From Paenibacillus rigui (GTDB lineage Bacteria > Bacillota > Bacilli > Paenibacillales > NBRC-103111): a DNA stretch of 64,000 nucleotides. Below the pieces are notes generated by a model. It was not told the origin of the DNA, did no database searches, and was given only the letters and a program-made list of their open reading frames with translations. Below are positions 17,428 to 25,313 of the stretch, piece after piece; the stretch's first letter is position 1, and the number at the start of each line of letters is the position of its first letter. Both the position numbers and the translations under genes were made by a program. Where the stretch lies: NCBI RefSeq assembly GCF_002234615.1, contig NZ_NMQW01000039.1:62001-126000 (forward strand), given 5' to 3'.

Positions 17428-18243
17428 TTAGCGCCCCTCAGGCTGAAATCCGCCGAAGCGTTCTTGGAGACGCTCAGACATCCATAAGCAAACGTCCCAC
17501 AGATCCGCTACCGGCTGTCCCGTAAAAGGAAGCGTGTGCATGTAGCCGGGAGGCCCGAATTCCGGAGTCACGGTTGCCACCGTACGGCCCCGTTCCTTCT
17601 GATGCTGCAGGATGCGCTCCCACCAGCCCTCATGTACCGCCAGCTCCCTGGCATATTCCGGTGCGGCCGGATGCGGAACCTGCGGTCCCTCGGCATATCC
17701 GACCCGGGCATGAATATGGATCGTGCGTTCGATGGCAAGCGCTAGATTGGCAGCCTGATCGTCCAGCAGCGATTCGCATACGCAGCACCAATGGCTGAAA
17801 TCCGCCGTGATGCGCAGCTCAGGCAAATCCCGCAGCAGGCTTGCCGTGCTCCATGGCGTAAACATCGCGCGGCCGCGATGGGTTTCATGTGCGACCGGAA
17901 TGCCGATGCGCCGCTCCAGCTCAATCGCTTTTGCAAAAAAATCCAGCTGCTCCCCGTAAGGTGTGCTGTCCTTGACGCTGTGGGAGACAATGCTCAGCGG
18001 GGCAAAGCGTGCGGCACGTTCCACCTGCTGCTCGAAGGAGGCATAATGGTCCTCCCCGCCTGTATACACCATTGCGATATAGTCCAGTCCGAGCTCCTCC
18101 AGCAGCTCCCGGAACTTGCTCTCCTCCGCTTCGCCTGGCGGTGCCGTTTCCACCCCGTCATAGCCCGCATCGGCGATCCGCCGGAGGTTATTTTCCAGCG
18201 AGCCGCGCATTCCCCATAAAGCCTTCATTCGTTTGAGCTGCAT
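17428..18243 (-). CDS. Sugar phosphate isomerase/epimerase (xylose-isomerase-like TIM barrel)
   Basis: A 271-residue AP-endonuclease-2/xylose isomerase-like barrel protein of the IolE/YcjR type, expected to isomerise or epimerise a sugar or inositol derivative with a divalent metal. Family markers: the start AGYDGVETAPPGEAEESKF, a strand with a Glu-His pair (IPVAHETHRGRAMFTPW), ITADFSHWCC and the late HIHARVGYAEGPQVPHP, which carries conserved metal ligands. It is cytoplasmic and monocistronic, downstream of nothing obvious and upstream of the thrS promoter on the same strand. The precise substrate is unknown. Confidence 0.85.
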   Translation of the reverse strand: MQLKRMKALWGMRGSLENNLRRIADAGYDGVETAPPGEAEESKFRELLEELGLDYIAMVYTGGEDHYASFEQQVERAARFAPLSIVSHSVKDSTPYGEQLDFFAKAIELERRIGIPVAHETHRGRAMFTPWSTASLLRDLPELRITADFSHWCCVCESLLDDQAANLALAIERTIHIHARVGYAEGPQVPHPAAPEYARELAVHEGWWERILQHQKERGRTVATVTPEFGPPGYMHTLPFTGQPVADLWDVCLWMSERLQERFGGFQPEGR

Positions 18244-18376
18244 AAAAGATTTCCCCTCTCGGATTCATGTTTTTTCATCGTACATTGTCCAGTCCAAAGG
18301 AAAGCCCCGTGCATTTAATAAAGCATCGGGGTCTGTACCCGTGCCCCTTATTTTTTATGCGAAAGGACGAAGCTCT

Positions 18377-19033
18377 ATGGAATTAGGAGGGATCAAAGGT
18401 AATTTCGACGCCATCTACAGTCTCGGCCACAATTGTCTGCCCGGTGTGCAGATGGCCAAAAACGGGCTGCGCCACTATGCAGGTGTCATCGATTGGATGG
18501 GCTCTCCGCTCCTGTCCGGGGTCAGCAATATCCTGCGCAACCGGTTCGCCCATTTCATGGAGCTGCGCAACATGGCCATTACCGGCATTGACCCCAATGC
18601 CCATTGCTATCTCGTTCGGGATTCAGCTTACCATATTATCTCCAATCACGATTTCTCCCTGGAGGCCAATACCCCCTCCCAGCTTATCACTTATCCGCAG
18701 TTCAAGGAGAAAATCAACCGCCGGATTCAACGCTTTCTGGATAAGCTTGAGAACAGTCACCGCATGCTGCTCATCCGGACGGAATGCACCTTTGCCGAGG
18801 CGCAGGAGCTCCAGGAGGTCATCCGGGCGCTTCGGCCGCACCACGATTTCCGCATTCTTGTCGTGAATCATGCTCCGGTACAGGACATCGTGGAGCTGCA
18901 TTGGCCGCTTGAAAGCGTGTGCGCCCTGCATATTCCCAGGCAGCGGATTTTTTTTACGAGAACGATGCATATTGGCGCTCCATTCTGTCAGGCATCCATC
19001 ATGTGTAAACGTCGTCGGGTCTCCTGCCTGTGA
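18377..19033 (+). CDS. DUF1796 family putative papain-like cysteine peptidase, C-terminus frameshifted
   Basis: The opening IYSLGHNCLPGVQMAKNGLRHYAGVIDWMGSP fits the DUF1796 family, predicted papain-like cysteine peptidases (Cys about 20 as the candidate nucleophile). ATG 18377 follows GAAAGGACGAAG. The middle part (HRMLLIRTECTFAEAQELQ, RILVVNH) fits the family. The last 18 residues read as unrelated basic sequence. One base away, after a run of eight Ts at about 18948-18955, the frame reads FYENDAYWRSILSGIHHV and stops at 19005, which looks like the natural end. Either slippage on the T run, a sequencing error or a real frameshift. Function otherwise unknown. Confidence 0.72.
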   Translation: MELGGIKGNFDAIYSLGHNCLPGVQMAKNGLRHYAGVIDWMGSPLLSGVSNILRNRFAHFMELRNMAITGIDPNAHCYLVRDSAYHIISNHDFSLEANTPSQLITYPQFKEKINRRIQRFLDKLENSHRMLLIRTECTFAEAQELQEVIRALRPHHDFRILVVNHAPVQDIVELHWPLESVCALHIPRQRIFFTRTMHIGAPFCQASIMCKRRRVSCL

Positions 19034-19080
19034 CCGAGCGGTCCTTCCTTTGACGGGCGATTGACATCCTGGCATGGCCG

Positions 19081-19782
19081 CTATACGTTGAAACGGTACC
19101 CCGCTCCCCACACGGTCTCGATGTACTCAGGGTGGGATGGAGCCGCCTCTATTTTCTCTCGCAGTCTGCGGACATGTACCGTCACCGTAGCGATATCTCC
19201 GTTGGAATCCATCCCCCAGATCCGCTCGAACAGCTGCTCTTTGCTGAATACCCGGTTCGGATGGGCCGCCAAGAACGACAGCAAATCGAACTCCTTGGCC
19301 GTACAAACGACCTCCTGCTCCTGAACGAACACCCGCCGGGAAGCCAGCTCAATGCGGAGCCCACGGATGCGGATTTCCTCTCTCTGCGCAGCATTCCGGC
19401 CACCCGACAGCCGTTCATACCGGGCCAAATGCGCTTTCACCCGGGCCACCAGCTCGCTTGGGCTGAACGGCTTCACGATGTAATCATCCGCTCCGAGTCC
19501 GAGACCGCGAATTTTGTCGATATCTTCCTTTTTGGCGGAGACGAGCAGAATCGGGATATCCTTCACCGCTCTGACCTGCCGGCAAATCTCGAACCCATCC
19601 ACATGCGGAAGCATAATGTCCACAATGAGCAGGCTGCAATTCCATGCCAGTGCCCGCTTCAGTCCTTCTTCCCCCGAATGCCGCATTTCTACGGTAAAGC
19701 CGTTAATTTCGAGATAATCCCGCTGCAGCTCGGCAATGCTCGTCTCGTCCTCGATAATTAATATGTTATGCAAGCCCTTCAC
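19081..19782 (-). CDS. OmpR/PhoB-family response regulator
   Basis: A DNA-binding response regulator of about 233 residues. The receiver domain has the acidic pair in IIEDE (about 10-11), phospho-acceptor Asp about 55 in LLIVDIMLP and Lys about 104 in DDYIVKPF. The C-terminal winged helix includes VCTAKEFDLLSFLAAHPNRVFSKEQL and the DNA-contacting VTVHVRRLREKIE. I chose GTG 19782, which lies inside the end of the kinase gene (17-nt overlap) after GGAAGG; TTG 19773 is an alternative. It is cotranscribed with and translationally coupled to the sensor kinase upstream. Target genes are unknown. Confidence 0.95.
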   Translation of the reverse strand: MKGLHNILIIEDETSIAELQRDYLEINGFTVEMRHSGEEGLKRALAWNCSLLIVDIMLPHVDGFEICRQVRAVKDIPILLVSAKKEDIDKIRGLGLGADDYIVKPFSPSELVARVKAHLARYERLSGGRNAAQREEIRIRGLRIELASRRVFVQEQEVVCTAKEFDLLSFLAAHPNRVFSKEQLFERIWGMDSNGDIATVTVHVRRLREKIEAAPSHPEYIETVWGAGYRFNV

Positions 19783-21298
19783 CCGGCCTTCCGTTTGCCT
19801 CATCATTTTTACGTAACGTAAAAAACATCCGCGTCCCCTTTCCCGGTTCGCTCTCTGCCCATATCCTTCCTCCATGCCTCTCGATAATTTGCTTCGCAAT
19901 CGCCAAGCCTAAGCCGCTTCCCCCGCTTTGTCCGCTCCGGGACGCATCCGCCCTGTAAAACCGGTCGAATACGTAAGGAAGTGCCTCCGCCGCAATGCCC
20001 GCACCATTGTCCTCCATGCATACAACGACCTCATCTCCGTTCGGGCCCTTCATACCCCAGCCGATGGCAATTCGCGGCTCCCGCTTATCCATATGCTTCA
20101 GGCTGTTGTCTACCATGTTGCCGATCAGCCGCTTCAGCTGATCCCGGTCCGCGAACACCAGGACAGGCGGCTTGCCCGCTTCCGGCTTGTCCAGCCGGAT
20201 CCCCTTCTGCTCGAGATCAAAGCGAAGCTCCTCCGCGGTCTGTTGAAGAAACACCCCGATATCCAACGGCTCGAATACGAAGGGAACCTTGTTTAAATCC
20301 AGCTTGGAAAACAAAAACAGCTCGTCAATCAAGCGATCCATTTGCTTCGCCTTGCTGTGGATCGTTTTCAAATATGTATCCATTTTATCGGGCGTTGCGG
20401 CGACACCGTCCTGAATGCCCTCGACATACCCGATGATTGACGTCATCGGCGTCTTGAGGTCGTGCGAAATGTTCGATACGAGCTCCTTGCGGTTTTCCTC
20501 GTACTGCAGCTGGAGCTCGACCGACTGCTTCAGCTTCCGGCGCATCTCCTCGAACGATTGGGCGAGCTGTCCGATCTCATCCGGACGCGTCTCTCCCATT
20601 GCCGCATCGCTGCGCAACAGCGGGAGGGCAGCGGAATCCAGCTCGCCCGCCTTGATCAGCTCCGCAGATTGCCGCAGCGACTGAAGCGGCTTCACGATCG
20701 CCCGCGATGCCCAAATGTACAGCAGCAGGTTCGTCGCCATCAGCGAAAGCAGCAGCACGCCAATCCATACCGGCAGCAGCTCGCGGGTCATCTCCCCGTA
20801 GGGGCTGACCTCCTTCAGAATATAAATGCTCCCTTCGGACTTATCCGCCGGAACGGTAAAATCATATTTGACATACGTAAAATAGCGGCTTCCGGCCTGA
20901 ACGGTATCCCGTACTTTAATGTTAGACGTCTCAATAGGGGGCAGCGAAGCCGGCAGCTCGGCGCTGTTAAGCCTGGGAGACAGGTACGATAATTGGCTTC
21001 CTTGTCTGCCGATGATGCCCGCCTGAATCGGAGCCAGCTTTTGGTCCAGCTCCTGCAGCAGCGCAGGGTCATACAGCTGGGCAGGGCCGTTTTTCACATA
21101 ATATTTGATATCCAGGTACGTGCTTTCCTCGGGCTCGGATAATGGTTTGACCGCGTAATGGCTTGTATAAAAGCTGCGAACGCTCTTCACATCCCCCGTC
21201 ATCGCTACGGCGACCAGAAAGCCGGCCAGCAAAAACAGCACGATACTTGCAACGAGCATCGATGAATAGGATAACAGCAATCGGATCCGAATGGACAT
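19766..21298 (-). CDS. Membrane sensor histidine kinase
   Basis: A 510-residue two-component sensor. Membrane helices at about 7-32 and 175-197 flank an extracellular sensor region of about 140 residues. A HAMP domain follows (IVKPLQSLRQSAELIKAGEL), then the phospho-acceptor in SNISHDLKTPMTS (His about 279), and a complete ATPase domain: N box NMVDNSLKHM, G1 EDNGAGI, G2 GGSGLGLAI. ATG 21298 follows AGAGGGAG. It is the first gene of the pair with the response regulator. The signal is unknown; the layout resembles envelope-stress or antimicrobial-peptide type kinases (BaeS/ResE-like). Confidence 0.95.
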   Translation of the reverse strand: MSIRIRLLLSYSSMLVASIVLFLLAGFLVAVAMTGDVKSVRSFYTSHYAVKPLSEPEESTYLDIKYYVKNGPAQLYDPALLQELDQKLAPIQAGIIGRQGSQLSYLSPRLNSAELPASLPPIETSNIKVRDTVQAGSRYFTYVKYDFTVPADKSEGSIYILKEVSPYGEMTRELLPVWIGVLLLSLMATNLLLYIWASRAIVKPLQSLRQSAELIKAGELDSAALPLLRSDAAMGETRPDEIGQLAQSFEEMRRKLKQSVELQLQYEENRKELVSNISHDLKTPMTSIIGYVEGIQDGVAATPDKMDTYLKTIHSKAKQMDRLIDELFLFSKLDLNKVPFVFEPLDIGVFLQQTAEELRFDLEQKGIRLDKPEAGKPPVLVFADRDQLKRLIGNMVDNSLKHMDKREPRIAIGWGMKGPNGDEVVVCMEDNGAGIAAEALPYVFDRFYRADASRSGQSGGSGLGLAIAKQIIERHGGRIWAESEPGKGTRMFFTLRKNDEANGRPGEGLA

Positions 21299-21497
21299 AG
21301 ACTCCCTCTTTTGCAGTCATGAATTGTAACCTCATAAATTCCATATCATCATATCACAAACCTATCCTCTGCTGAAAAAATCCGCAAACGCACAAGAAAT
21401 TTCCGCGAATCGGGATAAATGCCTATCACCTATAGGCTCATGCTACATATATTGATCTTGAGAACGGGTCATACACCTATAAAAGGAGTTGTTTGTA

Positions 21498-22010
21498 TTG
21501 CAACAGCCTCACAACCAGCAAAGACAAACGATTGGCAATAATGCACCGGCAGCGGTTTCCAGAAGCTTCTTTCCGGGCGGTCAAGGCGGCTTTCCCGGTG
21601 GACCGGGTGGATTTCCGGGAGGACCCGGCATGGGGCCCGGAGGATTTCCAGGCGGTCCCGGTCAGGGCGGCTTCCCGCCACCGCCTCCAGGACCCGGGGG
21701 ATTTCCCGGCGGCTTCCCGGGCGGTCCCGGCGGTCAGAACCCTCCGGGCGCTCCGCAATCCCCGCCGCCAGCCTTCATACCCCAGCAATCATCGGCCACC
21801 CTCTTCGCCGTGGATCCCGGCAGCATTCGCCGCTGTTTATTCCGGTACGTATATATTTGGCAGGATAACGGCGAAAGCTACTGGATTTATTTGACCCACG
21901 TCGGTCGTAATTCCATTAGCGGCTTCCGCTGGTACGGCTTCGGTCCGGTAGGCTTCTGGTTGTTCTTCGGTCTGGACTTGCGCCGCATTCAATCCTTCTT
22001 CTGCGTTTAA
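21498..22010 (+). CDS. Gly/Pro-rich protein with an aromatic C-terminal domain
   Basis: About 170 residues. After a short Gln/Asn-rich start, residues about 25-90 are low-complexity repeats of FPGGPG, GGFPGG and PPPPP. The C-terminal about 60 residues are different: RRCLFRYVYIWQDNGESYW, an NSISGFRWYGFG segment and ending LRRIQSFFCV, with two Cys and many aromatics. This tail recurs in uncharacterised Bacillales proteins; I know no function. TTG 21498 lies 10 nt from AAAGGAG (another TTG at 21489 is too close). No signal peptide or membrane helix is evident. It may be a spore or surface structural protein. It ends 138 bp before a strong terminator. Confidence 0.7.
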   Translation: MQQPHNQQRQTIGNNAPAAVSRSFFPGGQGGFPGGPGGFPGGPGMGPGGFPGGPGQGGFPPPPPGPGGFPGGFPGGPGGQNPPGAPQSPPPAFIPQQSSATLFAVDPGSIRRCLFRYVYIWQDNGESYWIYLTHVGRNSISGFRWYGFGPVGFWLFFGLDLRRIQSFFCV

Positions 22011-22148
22011 TCGATCAAAGCCCTGCGAATACATGACGCTGCGCCAGCGGGTCATGCCGAGGATAAACGGCTTCGCCATCGTTCGTGGGGCATGCGTTTG
22101 TCAAGGTAGACGAAATATGAGCAGCGTATACTTTCTTCTAAAAAGCAA

Positions 22149-22206
22149 GCCCGGAGCGGCCGGAACACCTTCACGGGTGATGTTCCGGCCGCTCCGGGCC
22201 TTTTTC
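22149..22206. terminator. Bidirectional terminator
   Basis: Perfect 19-bp arms, from GCCCGGAGCGG at 22149-22167 to CGCTCCGGGC at 22181-22199, are followed by CTTTTT and preceded by TAAAAAG. It serves the convergent genes at 21498 and 22214. Confidence 0.92.
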
Positions 22207-22213
22207 CTTGCCT

Positions 22214-22543
22214 TCAGGCATCCTTCAGCAGCAGCTGCGCAATCAATTGGATCGTATCCAGCCTGTTATGCAGGTAATCGTATTCGACCTTGCTTTGATC
22301 CGCGGCCATGCGGGCCCTAAGGACCGTGCGCTGCAGCTCATGCGTATGCTGCCATACCTCGGCTTCGCGGGCCTGCTCATTTTTCCCGGTAATGAGTCCC
22401 TGACTGAACAGCTCGCACTCTTTGCCGCGGAGCGCCATCTTGGCATCCTCCAGCCGGCCTAATGCCGAGTAGTAGCTCGACCCCGCTTCTCTCAATTGCA
22501 CCGGCAATTGCTCCAGCTGCTGCAGTACCTCCGTCCGGTTCAT
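22214..22543 (-). CDS. Small helical protein of unknown function
   Basis: A 109-residue soluble protein predicted to be almost entirely helical, with charged heptad-like stretches (LQQLEQLPVQLREAG, LQRTVLRARMAADQSKVEYDYL). No domain is recognised. ATG 22543 has GGGGAGGG about 7 nt upstream; a GTG three codons earlier overlaps it. It lies 79 bp after the Lrp regulator on the same strand and may share its transcript. It could be a coiled-coil partner protein; nothing more can be said. Confidence 0.6.
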   Translation of the reverse strand: MNRTEVLQQLEQLPVQLREAGSSYYSALGRLEDAKMALRGKECELFSQGLITGKNEQAREAEVWQHTHELQRTVLRARMAADQSKVEYDYLHNRLDTIQLIAQLLLKDA

Positions 22544-22622
22544 CCGAAACACCCTCCCCGATGAATAGTTATCTCTACAGCTTATGTGAGGGGAGGCGCG
22601 ATCATGCGGTGTGGTCGACTCG

Positions 22623-23051
22623 TTATTTCATCTGACCGATGGACAAGCTGACTTTGTAATTGCCGTACTGCAGCAGCTCGTCAAGAAGCGCGGTCAGCTC
22701 CGCCTGGGTGCCTACGCGAACGCGCATCCAGTAGCAGCCCTCGCCGCCGACTCTGTGCAGCTCTACGATCTGTTCCTTGTGCTGCACAAACGATTGGAAT
22801 GTCTGGTGGGCATGATTCGACGTCATAAAAACCGTAACGAAAGCATGGACGGACAGCCCGATTTTATCAGGGTTCCAGCGTATCGTATATCCTTCAATGA
22901 CACCCAGCTCCTGCAGCTTTCTGACGCGCGCGCCGACCGCCTGTCCGGTCAAGTGCACCCGCTGTCCGATTTCCTTGTGAGGAAGATCAGCCCGCTCCAG
23001 CAGGCAGTTCAGAATGCGCAGATCGATGTCATCCATCGTAGAATTAGTCAT
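22623..23051 (-). CDS. Lrp/AsnC family transcriptional regulator
   Basis: A 142-residue regulator with an N-terminal helix-turn-helix (DDIDLRILNCLLERADLPHKEIGQRVHLTGQAVGARVRKL) and a C-terminal RAM/effector domain (IGLSVHAFVTVFM, with GGEGCYWMRVRV). Such proteins bind amino acids or related effectors as octamers. ATG 23051 follows AAAGGAATTTAGGGGAG. It is divergent from the metallo-hydrolase gene at 23180, a likely target, with a 128-bp shared upstream region. Confidence 0.92.
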   Translation of the reverse strand: MTNSTMDDIDLRILNCLLERADLPHKEIGQRVHLTGQAVGARVRKLQELGVIEGYTIRWNPDKIGLSVHAFVTVFMTSNHAHQTFQSFVQHKEQIVELHRVGGEGCYWMRVRVGTQAELTALLDELLQYGNYKVSLSIGQMK

Positions 23052-23179
23052 CTCCCCTAAATTCCTTTCATTGTGAAAGTATACAGCCTTAACGTGTTTC
23101 ACCGGCTTGTATGCAGGCAACCCGGCCTCATCTTATAATTGTAACAGAACCTTATCCTTCGAAGTAAGAGGTGTATCCT

Positions 23180-23932
23180 ATGAACTTAAAGCTGCTTCGC
23201 CATGCCACGCTTGGACTCGAATACGGCGGGGTCACGTTCCTCATCGATCCGATGTTCAGCGAAGCCGGCGTCAATCCTCCCATTATGAATACGCCGAATG
23301 AGCTGCGCAATCCGCTCGTTCCGCTCCCAGCCACGGCGCAGGAATGGCTTCATCCCGATGCCGCTATCGTCACCCATCTTCACCCGGACCATTGGGACGC
23401 CGCTGCGCAAGAGGCTATGGCCAAATCGACGCCGATTCTGTGCCAGCCCGGGGATGAATCCGCCTTCTATAGCTCCGGTTTCCAATCCGTCCTTCCGGTA
23501 GCGGATCATGCGCGCTATAAAGGGGTTACCCTGACACGCACAGGCGGCCGTCATGGCACCGGGGAAATCGGCGCCAGAATGGGGAATGTGTCCGGCTTTG
23601 TGCTGAAGGCCGAAGGCGAGCCTACCCTATATCTTGCAGGCGATACGATTTGGTGTGATGAGGTCGTTGAAGCCTTGAACACCCACAAACCGGACGTCAT
23701 TATCGTCAACGCGGGAGGAGCCCGGTTCAACGTCGGGGATCCAATCACCATGGGTGGGGACGATGTCGTTCAAGTATGCCGCTATGCCCCCGGCAGCAAG
23801 GTCATTCCCGTGCACATGGACGCGATCAATCATTGTCTCGTCACCAGAGCTCAGCTGCGCGAGCGGCTGGAGGCGGAAGCACTGCTGCATCAGGTGCTGA
23901 TCCTGGAGGATGGCGAAGCCGTCCGGCTGTAA
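23180..23932 (+). CDS. MBL-fold metallo-hydrolase (UlaG-like)
   Basis: A 250-residue metallo-beta-lactamase-fold hydrolase. The dinuclear metal motif THLHPDHWD is at about residues 65-73 (His 66, His 68, Asp 70, His 71), a downstream Asp lies in YLAGDTIW, and a final His in IPVHMDAINHC. The group includes UlaG-like lactonases and phosphodiesterases and is cytoplasmic. ATG 23180 sits after AAGAGGTG. It is divergent from an Lrp-type regulator and closed by a terminator at 23945. Substrate unknown. Confidence 0.9.
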   Translation: MNLKLLRHATLGLEYGGVTFLIDPMFSEAGVNPPIMNTPNELRNPLVPLPATAQEWLHPDAAIVTHLHPDHWDAAAQEAMAKSTPILCQPGDESAFYSSGFQSVLPVADHARYKGVTLTRTGGRHGTGEIGARMGNVSGFVLKAEGEPTLYLAGDTIWCDEVVEALNTHKPDVIIVNAGGARFNVGDPITMGGDDVVQVCRYAPGSKVIPVHMDAINHCLVTRAQLRERLEAEALLHQVLILEDGEAVRL

Positions 23933-23944
23933 TCAACCAAACCC

Positions 23945-23976
23945 GGCCTATACTCATAGAGAGTGTAGGCCTTTTT
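23945..23976 (+). terminator. Intrinsic terminator
   Basis: GGCCTATACTC (23945-23955) pairs with GAGTGTAGGCC (23961-23971), followed by TTTTTC, 12 bp after the metallo-hydrolase stop. Confidence 0.88.
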
Positions 23977-24094
23977 CTCCAATTTTTAAGCTGATTTTCA
24001 GCCTTCTTTCAGATTCGTGTCATACATTTGACACAGCCGCCTGCCACAATGAAGGAAAAAAGAACCGTGCCAACGGAACTGGAGAACCCTTCAT

Positions 24095-25168
24095 ATGGAA
24101 ACGAACCGTCTAACCGTCCCGCTCATTCAAGCTGCACGAGGCATTGCCGTCGTGCTCGTTATGCTGTTTCATACTTCACAGCTTGCACACAAATATTTCG
24201 AGATCAATTTCCTCGGCGTCAGCGGCATGGACCGGTCCGGAGGGTACAGTTATTTTTTTGTACTCACTGGATTTTTGATGTTCACGCTGTACGGCCGGCA
24301 TTTCGGTAACCCGAAAATTTGGAGCTCCTTTATCCTGAAGCGGTTTATCCGCATTTATCCGCTGTACTGGCTCGTGAACGCAGCCGTCATCCCGATTTAT
24401 TTTCTTGTGCCCTCCTTCGGGCTAGGCTTTGAAACGAAGCCGTCGGAAATCGTCCGCTCTCTGCTGCTCATTCCAGAGAGTCATGTCCCGATCCTTGGGG
24501 TGGCGTGGTCGCTCATTTTTGTCGTCTTTTTTTACTTCATGTTCTCTCTGCTGTTTGTACTGAATAAAAAAACGGCTGCCGTCCTGTTCTCGATCTGGAT
24601 CGTACTGATCTGCCTGTCCGGCCTCGGGTGGATTCACGTGAAGGACCATGTCCTGCTGAACTTCCTGCTGGACGGCCAGCACCTGGAGTTCATGCTCGGT
24701 ATGGCTATCGCTTACGCCGTCCGCTTCATCCCCGCCCGTACAGGCGGATATTGGCTTGGAGCCGGGATCCTCCTATTCCCTGTCGTCTGGATGATTCGCT
24801 ATGCAGAGCCCGCCTTTGCCTACCCGAACGTGCTGTATACGATCGGATCCGCCCTGGTACTGGTCGGCATCGGAACGCTGCGGGTACAAGCGCCTGCCTG
24901 GTTGAAGCCGGTGCAATTTCTCGGAGATGCATCCTATTCGATTTTGCTGACAAGCCTTGGCTTCCTGTCCATTATGCTCAAGCTCGCCAAAACTGTGCAT
25001 CTGAGTGCAGCTGTCGGTCCGTATACAACCACAGCCTTGTGCTTTGTTTGCGCATTAGGCATGTGCTGCGTATTTTACGAACGGGTGGAGAAGCCGTTGG
25101 TGGTACGTTTGAAATCAATGCTTGTGCCAAAAGCGGCCGCCTCCGGCACCGCAACAGCCGGACACTAG
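24095..25168 (+). CDS. Membrane acyltransferase (acyltransferase 3 / OafA type)
   Basis: A 357-residue integral membrane protein with about ten helices, of the acyltransferase-3 family that O-acetylates cell-surface sugars, peptidoglycan or secreted polysaccharide. The start IQAARGIAVVLVMLFHTSQ contains the conserved R-G-A and H of the family active site, followed by the FFVLTGFLMF helix. RFIRIYPLYWLVNA is the conserved R-x-x-R-I-x-P motif. ATG 24095 follows a weak GGAG. It is a single gene between two terminators. The acceptor is unknown. Confidence 0.92.
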   Translation: METNRLTVPLIQAARGIAVVLVMLFHTSQLAHKYFEINFLGVSGMDRSGGYSYFFVLTGFLMFTLYGRHFGNPKIWSSFILKRFIRIYPLYWLVNAAVIPIYFLVPSFGLGFETKPSEIVRSLLLIPESHVPILGVAWSLIFVVFFYFMFSLLFVLNKKTAAVLFSIWIVLICLSGLGWIHVKDHVLLNFLLDGQHLEFMLGMAIAYAVRFIPARTGGYWLGAGILLFPVVWMIRYAEPAFAYPNVLYTIGSALVLVGIGTLRVQAPAWLKPVQFLGDASYSILLTSLGFLSIMLKLAKTVHLSAAVGPYTTTALCFVCALGMCCVFYERVEKPLVVRLKSMLVPKAAASGTATAGH

Positions 25169-25199
25169 CATCTGTCATGCTAAGCCGGCTTCAAACACG

Positions 25200-25253
25200 A
25201 ACAGGCCTGAATCTCCTCTCCCTCCTGGATGGAGGAGGAGATTCAGGCCTGTT
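25200..25253. terminator. Bidirectional terminator
   Basis: Nineteen-base arms starting AACAGGCCTGAATC (25200-25218) pair with the arm ending AGGCCTGTT (25235-25253). It lies between the convergent acyltransferase and dGTPase genes. Confidence 0.85.
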
Positions 25254-25313
25254 TGCACGTTGTCGCAAACGAACCGGGCCGAGCCCGGCTTCACGGCGGT
25301 AGCGTGGCTCGGT

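Noticed and set aside
21440-21497. Sporulation sigma-factor promoter (CATACACCTA) before the Gly/Pro-rich gene
   Set aside because: The match is off by one in spacing and it lies too close to the ribosome site to serve as a -10 box.
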